Shown: positions 17,272 to 26,643, counted from the stretch's first letter. The stretch is 64,000 bases of DNA from Tabrizicola oligotrophica (GCF_011008935.1 NZ_JAAIVJ010000006.1:1-64000); one strand, 5' to 3'. The notes: generated from the sequence alone by a model not told the origin. Numbers and translations are program-made.

Positions 17272-17856
17272 TCAGCCCCGCGGGGACAGGGGGCGCATGG
17301 CCGTGGGCACCCGTCCGCCGCGATGCCACAGAACGATCATGTCCGGCTGGCCGGCGACGATCTGGCCGGGGCCGGACGCCGCAGGGCCCGAGGGGGCAGG
17401 GGACAGGGCGGCAAGAACCGCTGGCAGGTCGATCCCCGGCAAGCTGGCAAAGCCGTCAAACAAAGACTCGGCGCCGGCGGCATCAACCGGAATCAGCAGC
17501 GCCTGCCCGTCGGCCTGCTTGAGTCGCCACATGCGATGACCGCGCAGGACGATCAGGCGCAGCTCGGTCAGGTCCGACAGGCTGACCGTACCGCCCGCGC
17601 TTGGCCCGAAATAGCGCACCTCGCCCTCGACCACCTCGACAAGGCCCGGCGCCGCGATGTCTTGCGCAAAACGCAACCGGCGCAAGGCGGTCAGCGCCAG
17701 CCCGCCGGCAAGCGCGGCAAGGGCAAGGCCCGCCACCGCCAGGATCGGCCCGCCCCGGGTGGCGATCCACAGACCCAGCAGCGCGGTGGCGGCGGACAGT
17801 GCAACCTCGCGCCAGCGCGACAGGGTGGCAAGGGCGGTGGGGCGAACAAGGCTCAT
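17272..17856 (-). CDS. Conserved hypothetical membrane-anchored protein
   Basis: The 194-residue protein has two hydrophobic segments near the N terminus (about 15-50), then a soluble beta-rich part (VEVVEGEVRYFGPSAGG, SLSDLTELRLIVL, GHRMWRLKQADGQALLIPVD) that resembles a small PH-like domain. I do not recognise a named family. Its ATG overlaps the stop of the frameshifted gene upstream by four bases, so it is the last gene of the rsmE operon. Confidence 0.65.
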   Translation of the reverse strand: MSLVRPTALATLSRWREVALSAATALLGLWIATRGGPILAVAGLALAALAGGLALTALRRLRFAQDIAAPGLVEVVEGEVRYFGPSAGGTVSLSDLTELRLIVLRGHRMWRLKQADGQALLIPVDAAGAESLFDGFASLPGIDLPAVLAALSPAPSGPAASGPGQIVAGQPDMIVLWHRGGRVPTAMRPLSPRG

Positions 17857-18643
17857 CGGGCGCTTTCGGTTCGGGTGGGGCGTTCCGGCCAGTCGGGGCG
17901 CATGTCGTTGAGATCGGCAATCAATTCCGGTGTTGCAAGGCCCTGCTCCCCGACATCTGCCTGCCAAAGACAGCCCTTGGCGGCAAATTGCACGCTGGCA
18001 TTCCAGACATCGGCCCATTCCCAGCCGGGTTGCGCAATGGTCTCGGCCGCTGGCGGCTGCAGCCAGAACGTCGAGGAGACAATCGCCCGGTTCGCCTGTC
18101 CGGTGTTGTAGCCCTGCACCAGCCGCCAGCCGCCGGTGATCGGGCGCGACAGGCGGGTGGCATAGGCCGCACCGCCGTCTCATGGCGCCAGCCGCGAAGC
18201 ACGAGTTTGGCGGCATGGGTGCCGCCCATGTGGATGCCATCGGTCGCATGCGGGAATGCGTGCGGCGACGCAGCTTCCAGCCCGTCCGGCAAATCCCTGG
18301 CCGTGCCGGCACTGAGCCAAAGCCGCCCGTCAAGGTCAAAGGCGCCACCGCCGCCCCATGTGTCGGCCTGTGGCCAGAGCGCGATGGCCGTCAGCCGCGG
18401 CGCCCGCGCAAGCGCGGTCCACCAGCGCCCGCCCTTGCCGGCGAAATAGACCATGTGACGGCCATCCAGCGACAGGTCGGCGCGGTATTCGTAAATCCGT
18501 CCGCGCAGCCAGTGCGGTTCGCACAGTTTACCGCTGTCCCTGTCCCACCCGATGGCGGCCACCATTTCGGAGGGGCCACGGCGCACCACCGCCGCCGCCG
18601 CGGACCGGCGGGCGGTCAGCACATGAAGCCGTGCCGGGGTCAT
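17853..18643 (-). pseudogene. Conserved hypothetical gene interrupted by a frameshift
   Basis: The reading starts at 18643 in an ATGA overlap with the rsmE stop (MTPARLHVLTARRSAAAAVV) and runs coherently to LVLRGWRHE near 18180. The sensible continuation (GGAAYATRLSRPITGGWRL, then VQGYNTGQANRAIV) is in a different frame and ends at 17853, overlapping the next start. One base appears to be missing at about 18178-18183. Both halves keep protein-like sequence and both ends keep operon-type overlaps, so this may be a recent mutation or a sequencing error rather than an old pseudogene. Function unknown; the intact product would be about 260 residues with many Trp/Arg. Confidence 0.7.
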
Positions 18644-19368
18644 CCCCGCCAATCCCCCACTGCGTCTTGCCAGAGGACGACCGCCGCCAGGGCCGCGGTT
18701 TCTGCCCGCAGGATACGGGGGCCAAGCGCCAGAGGCCGCACGAAGGGCAGCGCCCGCAGCCGCGCCTTTTCGTCCTCCGAAAAGCCGCCTTCCGGTCCGA
18801 TCAGGATGGCGGCAGGCCCGGTGACGAATCCGGACGGCGTGGCGGCACCTTGCGCAAGCGTCTCGTCCGCCCAGTAAAGCGCGCGCTCGCCGGGCCATGC
18901 CGCCAGAACCCGGTCCAGCGGTTGCAGGTCCGCGACCTCTGGCACGAAGGTTGCGCCGCATTGCTCGGCCGCCTCGACCGCATGGGCGGTCTGCTTGTCC
19001 ACCCGCCAGCGCTCCGAGTTCATGTGCCGTGTGGCGACCGGCATCAGGCGCGCAACGCCCAGTTCCACCGCCTTTTCGACGATAAAGGCCGTGCGTTCCT
19101 TCTTTACCGGGGCGAAGATCAGCCAGAGGTCGGGCGGCATCACCTGCGGCGCGGTCCGGTCCTGACAGACCGCGATTCCCTGCCGCTTGCCCGCCTCGGC
19201 CACCTCGGCCCGCCATTCGCCATCGCGGCCATTGAACAGGGCTACACCCGCGCCCTTGCCAAGGCGCATGACGTTGAACAGGTAATTCGCAGCCTCGGGC
19301 CCCAAGGCCACGGCTTGCCCCGCGCCCAAGGGCTGATCTACAAACAGGCGGACCTTTGGCTTTTCCAT
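18640..19368 (-). CDS. rsmE: 16S rRNA (uracil(1498)-N(3))-methyltransferase
   Basis: The 242-residue SPOUT-class enzyme methylates U1498 of 16S rRNA. The diagnostic C-terminal parts IGPEGGFSEDEKARL and LGPRILRAETAAL, which form the SAM-binding knot, are present, and the N-terminal PUA-like region (VRLFVDQPLGAGQAV) is normal. It begins only 11 bases from the divergent ubiA start, and its stop overlaps the next gene by four bases. Confidence 0.95.
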   Translation of the reverse strand: MEKPKVRLFVDQPLGAGQAVALGPEAANYLFNVMRLGKGAGVALFNGRDGEWRAEVAEAGKRQGIAVCQDRTAPQVMPPDLWLIFAPVKKERTAFIVEKAVELGVARLMPVATRHMNSERWRVDKQTAHAVEAAEQCGATFVPEVADLQPLDRVLAAWPGERALYWADETLAQGAATPSGFVTGPAAILIGPEGGFSEDEKARLRALPFVRPLALGPRILRAETAALAAVVLWQDAVGDWRG

Positions 19369-19379
19369 GGACAGACCCT

Positions 19380-20339
19380 ATGACCGACCCGCGCGAAATG
19401 CCAGAGCCCGCCAGACAGGTTGCCGATGCCCCAAAGGGCAATTGGGTGGACCGCTTTGCCCCGGCCGCAACAGTGCCCTATCTGCGGCTTTCGCGCGCCG
19501 ACCGGCCCATCGGCACCTGGCTTCTTTACATTCCCTGCCTGTGGGGCGTGGCCTTGGCGGCCATGGCGGACAGCTTTCGACTCTGGGATCTCTGGGTCGC
19601 GCTGTCCTGCGGTGCAGGTGCTTTCCTGATGCGCGGCGCGGGCTGTACCTGGAACGACATCACCGACCGCGATTTCGACGGGCAGGTGGCCCGCACCCGC
19701 TCGCGTCCGATCCCCTCGGGGCAGGTGACGGTAAAACAGGCGCTGGTGTGGATGGCGGTGCAGGCGCTGGTCGCCGCGCTGATCCTGTTCAGCTACAACC
19801 GCCTTGCGATCCTGCTCGGCATCGCTTCGCTTGTATTGGTGGCGATCTACCCCTTTGCCAAGCGCTTCACCTGGTGGCCGCAGGTGTTCCTGGGGCTGGC
19901 CTTCAACTGGGGGGCGGTGCTGGCCTATGCGGCGCATGCCGGCACGGTCAGCCTGCCGGCGTTGCTCCTTTACGCGTCCGGCATCAGCTGGACGCTGTAT
20001 TACGACACGATCTATGCTCATCAGGACAAGGAGGACGACGCGCTGATCGGGGTGAAATCCACGGCTCGGTTGTTTGGCGACCGGTCCCGTCCGGCGTTGT
20101 GGGGCTTCCTCACGCTGACGCTGGTGCTCGCGGCGGCGGCCATCGTGACCCTGCCTGTCACGGGCCTGTGGCCGCCGCTGGTGGCGCTGGCAGGGGTCTG
20201 GGCCTTTGGCTGGCACATGGTCTGGCAAATGCGCCGGCTGGATGTCGACGACCCGGCCTCCTGCCTTGTCGTGTTCCGCGCCAACCGTGATGCAGGCCTG
20301 ATCCTTGCGCTGTTTCTTGCCGTTTCGGCTTTCCTTTGA
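19380..20339 (+). CDS. ubiA: 4-hydroxybenzoate polyprenyltransferase
   Basis: The 319-residue integral membrane enzyme attaches the polyprenyl tail to 4-hydroxybenzoate in ubiquinone synthesis. Both Asp-rich motifs are present: N92-D93-x2-D96-x3-D100 (NDITDRDFD) and YDTIYAHQDKEDD near 205-217, with about eight hydrophobic helices. The ATG at 19380 was chosen over an in-frame TTG at 19356. Only 11 bases separate it from the divergent rsmE start, so promoter elements for each must lie inside the other gene or be shared. Confidence 0.95.
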   Translation: MTDPREMPEPARQVADAPKGNWVDRFAPAATVPYLRLSRADRPIGTWLLYIPCLWGVALAAMADSFRLWDLWVALSCGAGAFLMRGAGCTWNDITDRDFDGQVARTRSRPIPSGQVTVKQALVWMAVQALVAALILFSYNRLAILLGIASLVLVAIYPFAKRFTWWPQVFLGLAFNWGAVLAYAAHAGTVSLPALLLYASGISWTLYYDTIYAHQDKEDDALIGVKSTARLFGDRSRPALWGFLTLTLVLAAAAIVTLPVTGLWPPLVALAGVWAFGWHMVWQMRRLDVDDPASCLVVFRANRDAGLILALFLAVSAFL

Positions 20340-20414
20340 TTGATCAAGGCCGAACCCGGCTTTAAGAGCGTCTGGCAACCTGCGCTGCTGCAAGAGAATG
20401 TGACCTTTCCCTTG

Positions 20415-22412
20415 GTGAAACTGCCCGCCCTTCGTCTGCCCTTCACGCCGCGCCTGACGCCCGGCCTTGCAACGGCTGTGGCCTTTGCGGTGGCGGCCTT
20501 CGTGGCGCTGCTGTTCTCCTGGGCTTCGGTCCTGCTGATCGAGCGGCTTTCCGAACGCGCGATCCGGTCGAAACTCCTGACCGAGGGCATCACCTTCGCC
20601 GTCGTCAACGGTGACGGCCTGCGGGTTCAGCTTCTGGGCACCGCGCCCAACGAGGCCGCGCGCTATCGGGCAATCAATCTGGCCGGCTCGGTGGTGGAGG
20701 CGTCGCGGGTGCGCGACATGATGGAAGTGACCCCGGCCCGCGCCGTCGAAGCGCCGCGCTTTTCGCTGGAAATGCTGCGCAATGACGACGGTATCCAGCT
20801 GATCGGCCTGCTGCCCGAAGGCGACACCAAGGATATCCTGATGGTCGAGGTCGAGGCCCTGCAGCCTGACACCGAGTTGCAGGACATGCTGGAAACCGCC
20901 GCCTACGAGCCGCCGGCAACCTGGGCCCCGGCGCTGGCCTTTGCGCGCATGGCGCTGGCGCTCTTGCCGCGGTCGAAGATCACGATTGACGCGACTTCGG
21001 TGCGGATCACGGCGATTGCCGCATCCGACGCGGAAAAGCGCAGCTTTGAAAGCGCGCTTTCGCAGGGCCAGCCCGAGGGCGTGACTGTCACCTACGAGAT
21101 TTCCGCGCCCCGCCCGGTCATCACCCCCTTCACGCTGCGTTTCGTGATGGACGCCGAGGGGCCGCGCTTTGACGCCTGCGCCGCCGACAGTGAAAAGGCC
21201 CGTTTGCGCATCGTGGCGGCCGCGACGGCCGCGGGTGCGGTCGGGCGGCAGAACTGCGTGATCGGTCTGGGCGTTCCCAGCCCGTCCTGGGCCGAAGCTG
21301 CCGAAGCCGGAATCAAGGCCGTGGCCGAGCTGACGGCCGCCACCATCACCTTCAAGGATGCCGATGTGACGCTACAGGCCGCCGCCTCGGTGTCGCAGTC
21401 CGAGTTTGACCGGGTGGTGGGCGAGCTTGAAGCGGCGCTGCCGGATGTGTTCTCGCTGAACGCGACGCTCGACAAGGCCGAGAACGCGGCACAAGGCCCG
21501 GCGGAGTTCACCGCCGTTCTGGCCAAGGACACGGGCAAGGTCGAATTGCGGGGCCGGCTTGCGGATGAGTTGCAGCGCACCGCGGTCGACAGTTTCGCCA
21601 AGGCCGCCTTCGGCAGTACCAAGGTCTATCAGGCCACCCGGCTTGACCCCGACCTGCCGGAGGGATGGCCGGTGCGGGTGCTGGCGGGTCTGCAGGCCCT
21701 TGCAGAGCTGGAACATGGCAGCCTTCTGGTGCGGGCCGATACGGTGGAAATCACCGGCGTGACCGGCTCGCAGGCCGGCCGCGCCCGGATTGCGCAGGTG
21801 CTGTCGGACAAGCTGGGGCAGGGCAAGACCTACAAGGTCAACGTCACCTATGACGTGGAGCTTGATCCCGTGGCCGCCCTGCCGACGCCGCAGGACTGTG
21901 CCGAAGACGTCAACGCCGTGCTGGCGCGGCAGAAGATCACCTTCCCCCCCGGTTCGGCCGAGATCGACGCCGGCGCTGGCGCGGTCATGGAGGCCTTGGC
22001 CAAGGCCCTGGCGCGCTGCGGCGGCGTCCGGATGGAAATTGCCGGTCACACTGACGCCCAGGGTTCCGAAGATGGAAACCGCGCGCTCAGCCAGGCGCGG
22101 GCCGAAGCGGTCGCCGTGGCCTTGCAGGGCCGGCAGGTGGATGTTTCGGGCATCATCGCCCGCGGCTATGGCGAAGAGCGGCCGATTGCCGACAATGGCA
22201 CCGAGGCCGGGCGCGAAGCGAACCGGCGGATCGAGTTCACCTTGATCGGCGCCGGCAAGAAAGAGGCGGTCGCAGCCAAGCCGGCCACCGGCGACCCGGC
22301 GGTTCAGCCCGCGGCGGCCGAAGGCGCGGATTTCTCGGCCGACACCAGCCCCTCGGTCGCGCCGAAGGAAAAGACCCGGCGGCCCAAGCACCGCCCCGAT
22401 GCCAGCAATTGA
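20415..22412 (+). CDS. OmpA-domain envelope protein with long periplasmic region
   Basis: The protein (about 665 residues) has one N-terminal membrane segment (about 14-39), a long region with repeated alpha-beta units that look BON-like (for example QSEFDRVVGELEAALPDVFSLN), and a C-terminal OmpA/peptidoglycan-binding domain at about 507-612 (ITFPPGSAEID, EIAGHTDAQGSEDGN, GYGEERPIADN). It should sit in the inner membrane and touch the cell wall. No ATG start is available: GTG at 20415 is my choice, GTG 20400 or TTG 20340 are alternatives. A coiled-coil membrane protein follows 15 bases later and may be a partner. Confidence 0.85.
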   Translation: MKLPALRLPFTPRLTPGLATAVAFAVAAFVALLFSWASVLLIERLSERAIRSKLLTEGITFAVVNGDGLRVQLLGTAPNEAARYRAINLAGSVVEASRVRDMMEVTPARAVEAPRFSLEMLRNDDGIQLIGLLPEGDTKDILMVEVEALQPDTELQDMLETAAYEPPATWAPALAFARMALALLPRSKITIDATSVRITAIAASDAEKRSFESALSQGQPEGVTVTYEISAPRPVITPFTLRFVMDAEGPRFDACAADSEKARLRIVAAATAAGAVGRQNCVIGLGVPSPSWAEAAEAGIKAVAELTAATITFKDADVTLQAAASVSQSEFDRVVGELEAALPDVFSLNATLDKAENAAQGPAEFTAVLAKDTGKVELRGRLADELQRTAVDSFAKAAFGSTKVYQATRLDPDLPEGWPVRVLAGLQALAELEHGSLLVRADTVEITGVTGSQAGRARIAQVLSDKLGQGKTYKVNVTYDVELDPVAALPTPQDCAEDVNAVLARQKITFPPGSAEIDAGAGAVMEALAKALARCGGVRMEIAGHTDAQGSEDGNRALSQARAEAVAVALQGRQVDVSGIIARGYGEERPIADNGTEAGREANRRIEFTLIGAGKKEAVAAKPATGDPAVQPAAAEGADFSADTSPSVAPKEKTRRPKHRPDASN

Positions 22413-22427
22413 GCCAAGGTTGACCCC

Positions 22428-22757
22428 ATGAACCGCACGGAATTCATCATCGCCACGGCCTTCATCCTTCTGGCCGCCTTTACCCTGGGCTGGTTCGCCT
22501 ATTGGCTGATGCACCGCTTCACCCGGGTTGCCGGCGGCGACATGGGCGAGATGGACAAGCTGGCGCAATCCCTGCACGAGGCCGAAGAGGTCCGCGATCA
22601 GGCGATCATCTACCTTGAGCAGCGCGAGGCCGAACTGATGAACCAGATCGCCCAGACCGAGGCCGAACTGCGCGCCGCCATGGAAGGCCTGCGCGACGCC
22701 CGCCACGAGGCCGAGGAAATGCGTGCCTATATCGAACGGATGCACGCCAACGGCTGA
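22428..22757 (+). CDS. Membrane-anchored coiled-coil protein
   Basis: The 109-residue protein has one N-terminal transmembrane helix (EFIIATAFILLAAFTLGWFAYWL, about 4-26) and then a long charged heptad-type helix from about 45 to 105 (AEEVRDQAIIYLEQREAEL, TEAELRAAMEGLRD), predicted to form a cytoplasmic coiled coil. I do not recognise a named family. It is co-oriented with, and 15 bases after, the OmpA-domain gene, and two strong palindromes follow it. Confidence 0.75.
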   Translation: MNRTEFIIATAFILLAAFTLGWFAYWLMHRFTRVAGGDMGEMDKLAQSLHEAEEVRDQAIIYLEQREAELMNQIAQTEAELRAAMEGLRDARHEAEEMRAYIERMHANG

Positions 22758-22761
22758 GGCC

Positions 22762-22826
22762 GCGAAAACCGCGCGGTTTTCGCCTGCGATTTCCGGGCGG
22801 AAATCGCCCGTCCGGGGTTTCGCAGG
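22762..22826. repeat. Two tandem palindromes between the coiled-coil gene and argE
   Basis: The first, 22762-22783, is a perfect 22-base palindrome (arms GCGAAAACCGC). The second, 22786-22807, has 9-base arms (GCGATTTCC) with loop GGGC. An outer CCTGCG/CGCAGG pair (22783-22788 and 22821-22826) can enclose the second. No T-run follows, so these are probably transcript-end hairpins or a REP-type element rather than a classical terminator. Confidence 0.5.
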
Positions 22827-22867
22827 CTTTGGCAAAAGGGTAGCCATGGCCGATCAGGGAGGCCCAT

Positions 22868-24022
22868 ATGGACATGCGTGCAATCTTCGACCGGCTGATG
22901 GGGTTTGACACAGTATCGTCAAAGCCGAACATCGAGCTGATGGATTACGTCCGCGACCTGCTGGCCGGGGCCGGCATCGAAGCGGTGCTGATCCCCGACC
23001 CATCGGGCGGCAAGGCCAATCTTTATGCGACCGTCGGGCCTGCGGGGCAGGGCGGCGTGATGCTGTCGGGCCATACCGACGTGGTCCCGGTCGAGGGCCA
23101 GGCCTGGACCAGGCCGCCCTTCGCGCTGACCGAGGCGGATGGCCGCTATTACGGGCGCGGCGCGGCCGACATGAAGGGCTTCTGCGCGGTGGCGATTGCC
23201 ACCCTGCTGGCGGCCGCCAAGCGGCCCCTGAAGACGCCGCTGCATCTGGCGCTGTCTTATGACGAGGAGATCGGCTGCATGGGCGTGCGCTCGCTGGTGA
23301 CGATGCTGGAAGGCGCGCCGGTGCGGCCGCGCTTCTGCATCGTCGGCGAGCCGACCGGCATGCAGGTGGCCACCGGTCACAAGGGCAAGGTCGCGCTGCG
23401 GGCCACCTGCACCGGGCGCGAGGGCCATTCGGCGCTGGCCCCGATGGCGCTGAACGCGCTGCACCTCGCCGCCGATTTCGTGCAGGCGGTGCGGGCGCTG
23501 CAGGCCGATGTGGCGGCTCACGGGCTGAAGGACGGCGATTACGACGTGCCCTATTCCACGATCCATGTCGGCAAGCTGAACGGCGGGGTGCAGGTCAACA
23601 TCGTTCCGAACACGGCGGTCATCGACTTCGAGATCCGCTCGGTGGCGGGCGAGGATGTCGACGGGCTGATCACCCGGCTGCGCGCCGCGGCCGAGGCGAT
23701 CGTCGCGCCCTTGCGGGCCGAGTTTCCGGAAGCGGCGATCGTGGTGGAACGGCTGTGGGATTACCCCGGCCTTGGCACCGCTTCGGACGCGGCGGTGGTG
23801 AATTTCGTCAAGGGGCTGACCGGGGCGAACGGCACGATGAAGGTAGCCTTCGGCACCGAGGGCGGGCTTTTCGACGCGCGTCTGGGCATTCCGACGGTGA
23901 TCTGCGGGCCGGGTTCGATGGCGCAGGGCCACAAGCCGGACGAGTTTGTCTCGGTAGAGCAGATGGGCCGCTGCGAGGCGATGATGGCAGCATTGCTGGA
24001 CCGGCTGGAGGCAGGGCTTTAG
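22868..24022 (+). CDS. argE: Acetylornithine deacetylase (M20 metallopeptidase family)
   Basis: The 384-residue enzyme removes acetate from N-acetylornithine in arginine synthesis. M20 metal-site motifs are in order: SGHTDVVPVEG, YGRGAADMKGF, the catalytic DEEIGCMG, GEPTGMQ and the C-terminal GHKPDEFVS. The length fits the ArgE class. Close relatives such as other M20 amidohydrolases cannot be fully excluded from sequence alone. An AGGGAGG site lies six bases upstream of the start. Confidence 0.88.
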   Translation: MDMRAIFDRLMGFDTVSSKPNIELMDYVRDLLAGAGIEAVLIPDPSGGKANLYATVGPAGQGGVMLSGHTDVVPVEGQAWTRPPFALTEADGRYYGRGAADMKGFCAVAIATLLAAAKRPLKTPLHLALSYDEEIGCMGVRSLVTMLEGAPVRPRFCIVGEPTGMQVATGHKGKVALRATCTGREGHSALAPMALNALHLAADFVQAVRALQADVAAHGLKDGDYDVPYSTIHVGKLNGGVQVNIVPNTAVIDFEIRSVAGEDVDGLITRLRAAAEAIVAPLRAEFPEAAIVVERLWDYPGLGTASDAAVVNFVKGLTGANGTMKVAFGTEGGLFDARLGIPTVICGPGSMAQGHKPDEFVSVEQMGRCEAMMAALLDRLEAGL

Positions 24023-24036
24023 GGCCGCCGTGGCGC

Positions 24037-24081
24037 GGGGGGCTGTCTGCCCCCCGGCTGCAATTGCGGGGCAATCGCAGC
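24037..24081. terminator. Double hairpin between convergent argE and the TIGR01620 gene
   Basis: GGGGGGC (24037-24043) pairs with GCCCCCC (24049-24055) around loop TGTCT, and a second imperfect stem (about 24056-24081) follows. The pattern, followed by CCCCCCGAGGATATTT, is of a kind often seen between genes in Rhodobacteraceae. It lies in the 94-base convergent gap, so it may stop transcription from both sides. Confidence 0.45.
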
Positions 24082-24116
24082 GCCCCCCGAGGATATTTCG
24101 GCCACATTGAAGGCGT

Positions 24117-25142
24117 TCAGGCGGGGTCTTTGTCCCGGGACAGAAACCCGGCCAGCGCCCGGCTGATGGTGGCCGTCGTGCCGGGTTTTTCAAGGGCGAC
24201 GAAGGGCAGGGGGCGGCAGGCCTCCATCGCGGCAAGGCCGACGCGGGCGGTCAGGGCGCCGTTCACCACGCCTTCGCCAAAGCGGCGCGAGAGTTTGGCA
24301 AGCAGGCCGCCCGAGGCGAAGGAGCCGATCAGGTCATCGGCCAGCGCGACGGCACCGGCGCCCAGAAGGGCAGTGAAGACCCGACGCAGGAGGGCGAGGT
24401 TGCCAAGGCTCGAGGAGCGGCCGCCATAGATCTGGCTGAGCCGGCGGATCATGCGCAGGTTGGCGAAAAGCGCGGTGGCCACGTCGGCCAGGGCCATCGG
24501 CACAAGGGCGGTGACGGTGGCGACCTGACGGGCAGCAGATTCGATTTCAGCCAGCGCCGCCTTGTCGAGAGGGGCCATGAGTTCGCGCTCGGCAAGGTCG
24601 AGAAGGGCGTCGGCGTCGAAAATTTCGGTCTGTTGTTCGCCAAGGCGCGCGCGGCCCCAGGCGGTCTCGGGGCGCGTGGCGTAGATGGTCTGCAGCGCGG
24701 CGACAATGCTGCGGGCGGCTGGAAGATCGGTCCGGGCACGGGCTGCAATGGCGCGGTTCCGGAGACGGTCGATCCGGGCAATGCGGGCGAAGGCGGCGGC
24801 TTCGCGCAGGGCGATCAGCAGCAGGACAAGGATCGCGGCACTGACCAGCGCCATGGCAATCCAGCCGAGGAGCGAGTCGCGTGCGAGGAGCGTGGCGACG
24901 AAATCCCAAGCGGCGACCGAGAGGACAAAGCCGAGGAGCGTGCCGAACACCCAGAGGGCGGCGCGCGACAGCGCAGAGACGGGGCGGGCAGAGACGGGGC
25001 GGGCTGTGATCCGGTCGGCAGTCTGCGGGTCCGATCCGGAGGGCTGCAGGTCGGGCACGGCGGCTTCAAGGCCGGGGTCGGCGGCGGGGCCGTCTTCGGC
25101 TTCGATCAGTGCGGGGCGGTTCAGGTGCAGGCGATGGGTCAC
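24117..25142 (-). CDS. TIGR01620 family membrane protein (YcjF-like, DUF697)
   Basis: The 341-residue protein has a 60-residue cytoplasmic lead, two transmembrane helices (about 61-85 and 91-112), and a C-terminal DUF697 domain (TVTALVPMALADVATALFANL, LIRR-type helices to the end), as in E. coli YcjF. The start is a GTG whose bases overlap the stop of the ycjX-like gene (GTGA), which places it correctly and shows coupling. YcjX/YcjF pairs are linked to envelope stress in enterobacteria; their molecular job is not settled. Confidence 0.85.
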   Translation of the reverse strand: MTHRLHLNRPALIEAEDGPAADPGLEAAVPDLQPSGSDPQTADRITARPVSARPVSALSRAALWVFGTLLGFVLSVAAWDFVATLLARDSLLGWIAMALVSAAILVLLLIALREAAAFARIARIDRLRNRAIAARARTDLPAARSIVAALQTIYATRPETAWGRARLGEQQTEIFDADALLDLAERELMAPLDKAALAEIESAARQVATVTALVPMALADVATALFANLRMIRRLSQIYGGRSSSLGNLALLRRVFTALLGAGAVALADDLIGSFASGGLLAKLSRRFGEGVVNGALTARVGLAAMEACRPLPFVALEKPGTTATISRALAGFLSRDKDPA

Positions 25143-26560
25143 AGCCGGTCTCCGAACAGGAAGTCCGCAGCACGGTCGAGCCGGATATGCGGCGGGCCCA
25201 TGCCCGGTGACTGGCTGGTGCGGGCGGGCGCGAAGCCCATGAGAGCGTAATCCGCGCCCAGCCAGCCGGTTGCGCCGTCGCGGGCCGGGGCGAGGATGCG
25301 GGCGGGGTCTTTCGGCAGCTCGCCCGGATACATCACTGCCTGCTTGCCGGTGGACAGCAGCCTGCCCTTGACCGCCGGCAACGCGGCGCCGTCGCGCTGG
25401 ATGATCTCTTCGACCGTGCAACGCAGGCTGGCGAGGGACAGGGCCGCCGTTTGGGCGCCGGCGAAATCCGCCCGCGCCCTGGCATCGCGCAGCAGGGCTT
25501 CGGTGATGGCGGTCAGGGCGGGATGTTGCAGGTGATGCAGATGGTCGGCCTTGGTCGCGGCAAAGAGGATCTTTTCCACCTTCCTGCCGCCGAGAAAGCC
25601 GGCAAGCCAGCCATTGGCGCCGGGCCGGAAGGCCACCAGCACCTCGGCCATGGTGCGGCGCAGGTCCTCGACGGCCTGCGGCCCCTGATGGATTGCGCCC
25701 AGCACATCGGCCAGCACGATCTGGCGGTCGATGCGGGCGAAGTGATCGCGGAAGAACGGCTGCACGACGCGGGACTTGTAGGCTTCGAACCGGCGCTCCA
25801 TCTCGCGCCAGAGGCTGGCGCGCGGGGTCTGGCTGGGGGTCGGCAGTGGGGCGAAGGTCAGGACCGGGCTGCCGGCAAGCTCACCGGGCAAAAGGAATCG
25901 GCCCGGCGTGCAATCGGACCAGCCGGCGGCGCGGGCCTTGTGCAGATAGTCGGTGAAGGCGGCGGCAAGCGATTGAGCCTTCGGTTCCTCCAGCCGCAGC
26001 GCGCCATCCTCGGCGCGGGCCTGCGCCATGAAGGCGGCGGCCTCGGGCCGCCTGGCGATGCGGTCCAGCGTGGCTTCGGACCAATCGGCATAGCTCTTGC
26101 CGATCAGGGCAAGGTCCAGAAGCCATTCGCCGGGGTAATCGACGATGTCGACATGCAGCGTGCGCGCGCCGGAAAATCCCGCGAACAGGCCATAGGGCGC
26201 AAGGCGGAACGAGAGCCGCAGCTCCGACACCGCGCGGGTCGATTGCGGCCAGCGTGGCGCATCGCCGGTCATGGCGGCAAGGTGGTCTTCAAAGGCAAAG
26301 CGAGGCAGGGTGACATCGGGTTGCGGCTGCAGATGCACCGCCTCGATGCGGGGGCCCGCCTTCAGCTGCGGCATGCGGCCCCGGTCAAGAAGGTTGGCCA
26401 CCAGCCCGGTGATGAACACCGTCTTGCCCGAGCGCGACAGGCCGGTGACGCCCAGCCGGATCACGGGTTCAAGAAAGGCGCCGGAAACCGAGGCCATGGC
26501 CCCTTCGATTTGCCGGGTAAGTCCGTCGGTGATGGCTGAGAAAACCAAACTGCGCCCCAT
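25139..26560 (-). CDS. YcjX family P-loop NTPase (DUF463)
   Basis: The 473-residue protein has a Walker A motif GLSRSGKT at 40-47 and the DUF463 pattern VHLQPQPDVTLPRFAFEDHL, with DYPGEWLLDLALIG acting as the G3-like region. YcjX-type proteins bind and hydrolyse GTP. The chosen ATG at 26560 starts MGRSLVFSAITDG, the usual N terminus; no clear ribosome site is visible. It is the first gene of a pair with the YcjF-like protein. Confidence 0.88.
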   Translation of the reverse strand: MGRSLVFSAITDGLTRQIEGAMASVSGAFLEPVIRLGVTGLSRSGKTVFITGLVANLLDRGRMPQLKAGPRIEAVHLQPQPDVTLPRFAFEDHLAAMTGDAPRWPQSTRAVSELRLSFRLAPYGLFAGFSGARTLHVDIVDYPGEWLLDLALIGKSYADWSEATLDRIARRPEAAAFMAQARAEDGALRLEEPKAQSLAAAFTDYLHKARAAGWSDCTPGRFLLPGELAGSPVLTFAPLPTPSQTPRASLWREMERRFEAYKSRVVQPFFRDHFARIDRQIVLADVLGAIHQGPQAVEDLRRTMAEVLVAFRPGANGWLAGFLGGRKVEKILFAATKADHLHHLQHPALTAITEALLRDARARADFAGAQTAALSLASLRCTVEEIIQRDGAALPAVKGRLLSTGKQAVMYPGELPKDPARILAPARDGATGWLGADYALMGFAPARTSQSPGMGPPHIRLDRAADFLFGDRL

Positions 26561-26643
26561 GCTTGCGGGGTCAAGATAGGCATGGGGCGGGGGAATGGGT
26601 AGGGGGAATGGACAGGTGCGTCGCGTCACGCTAAGCCGGGGCC

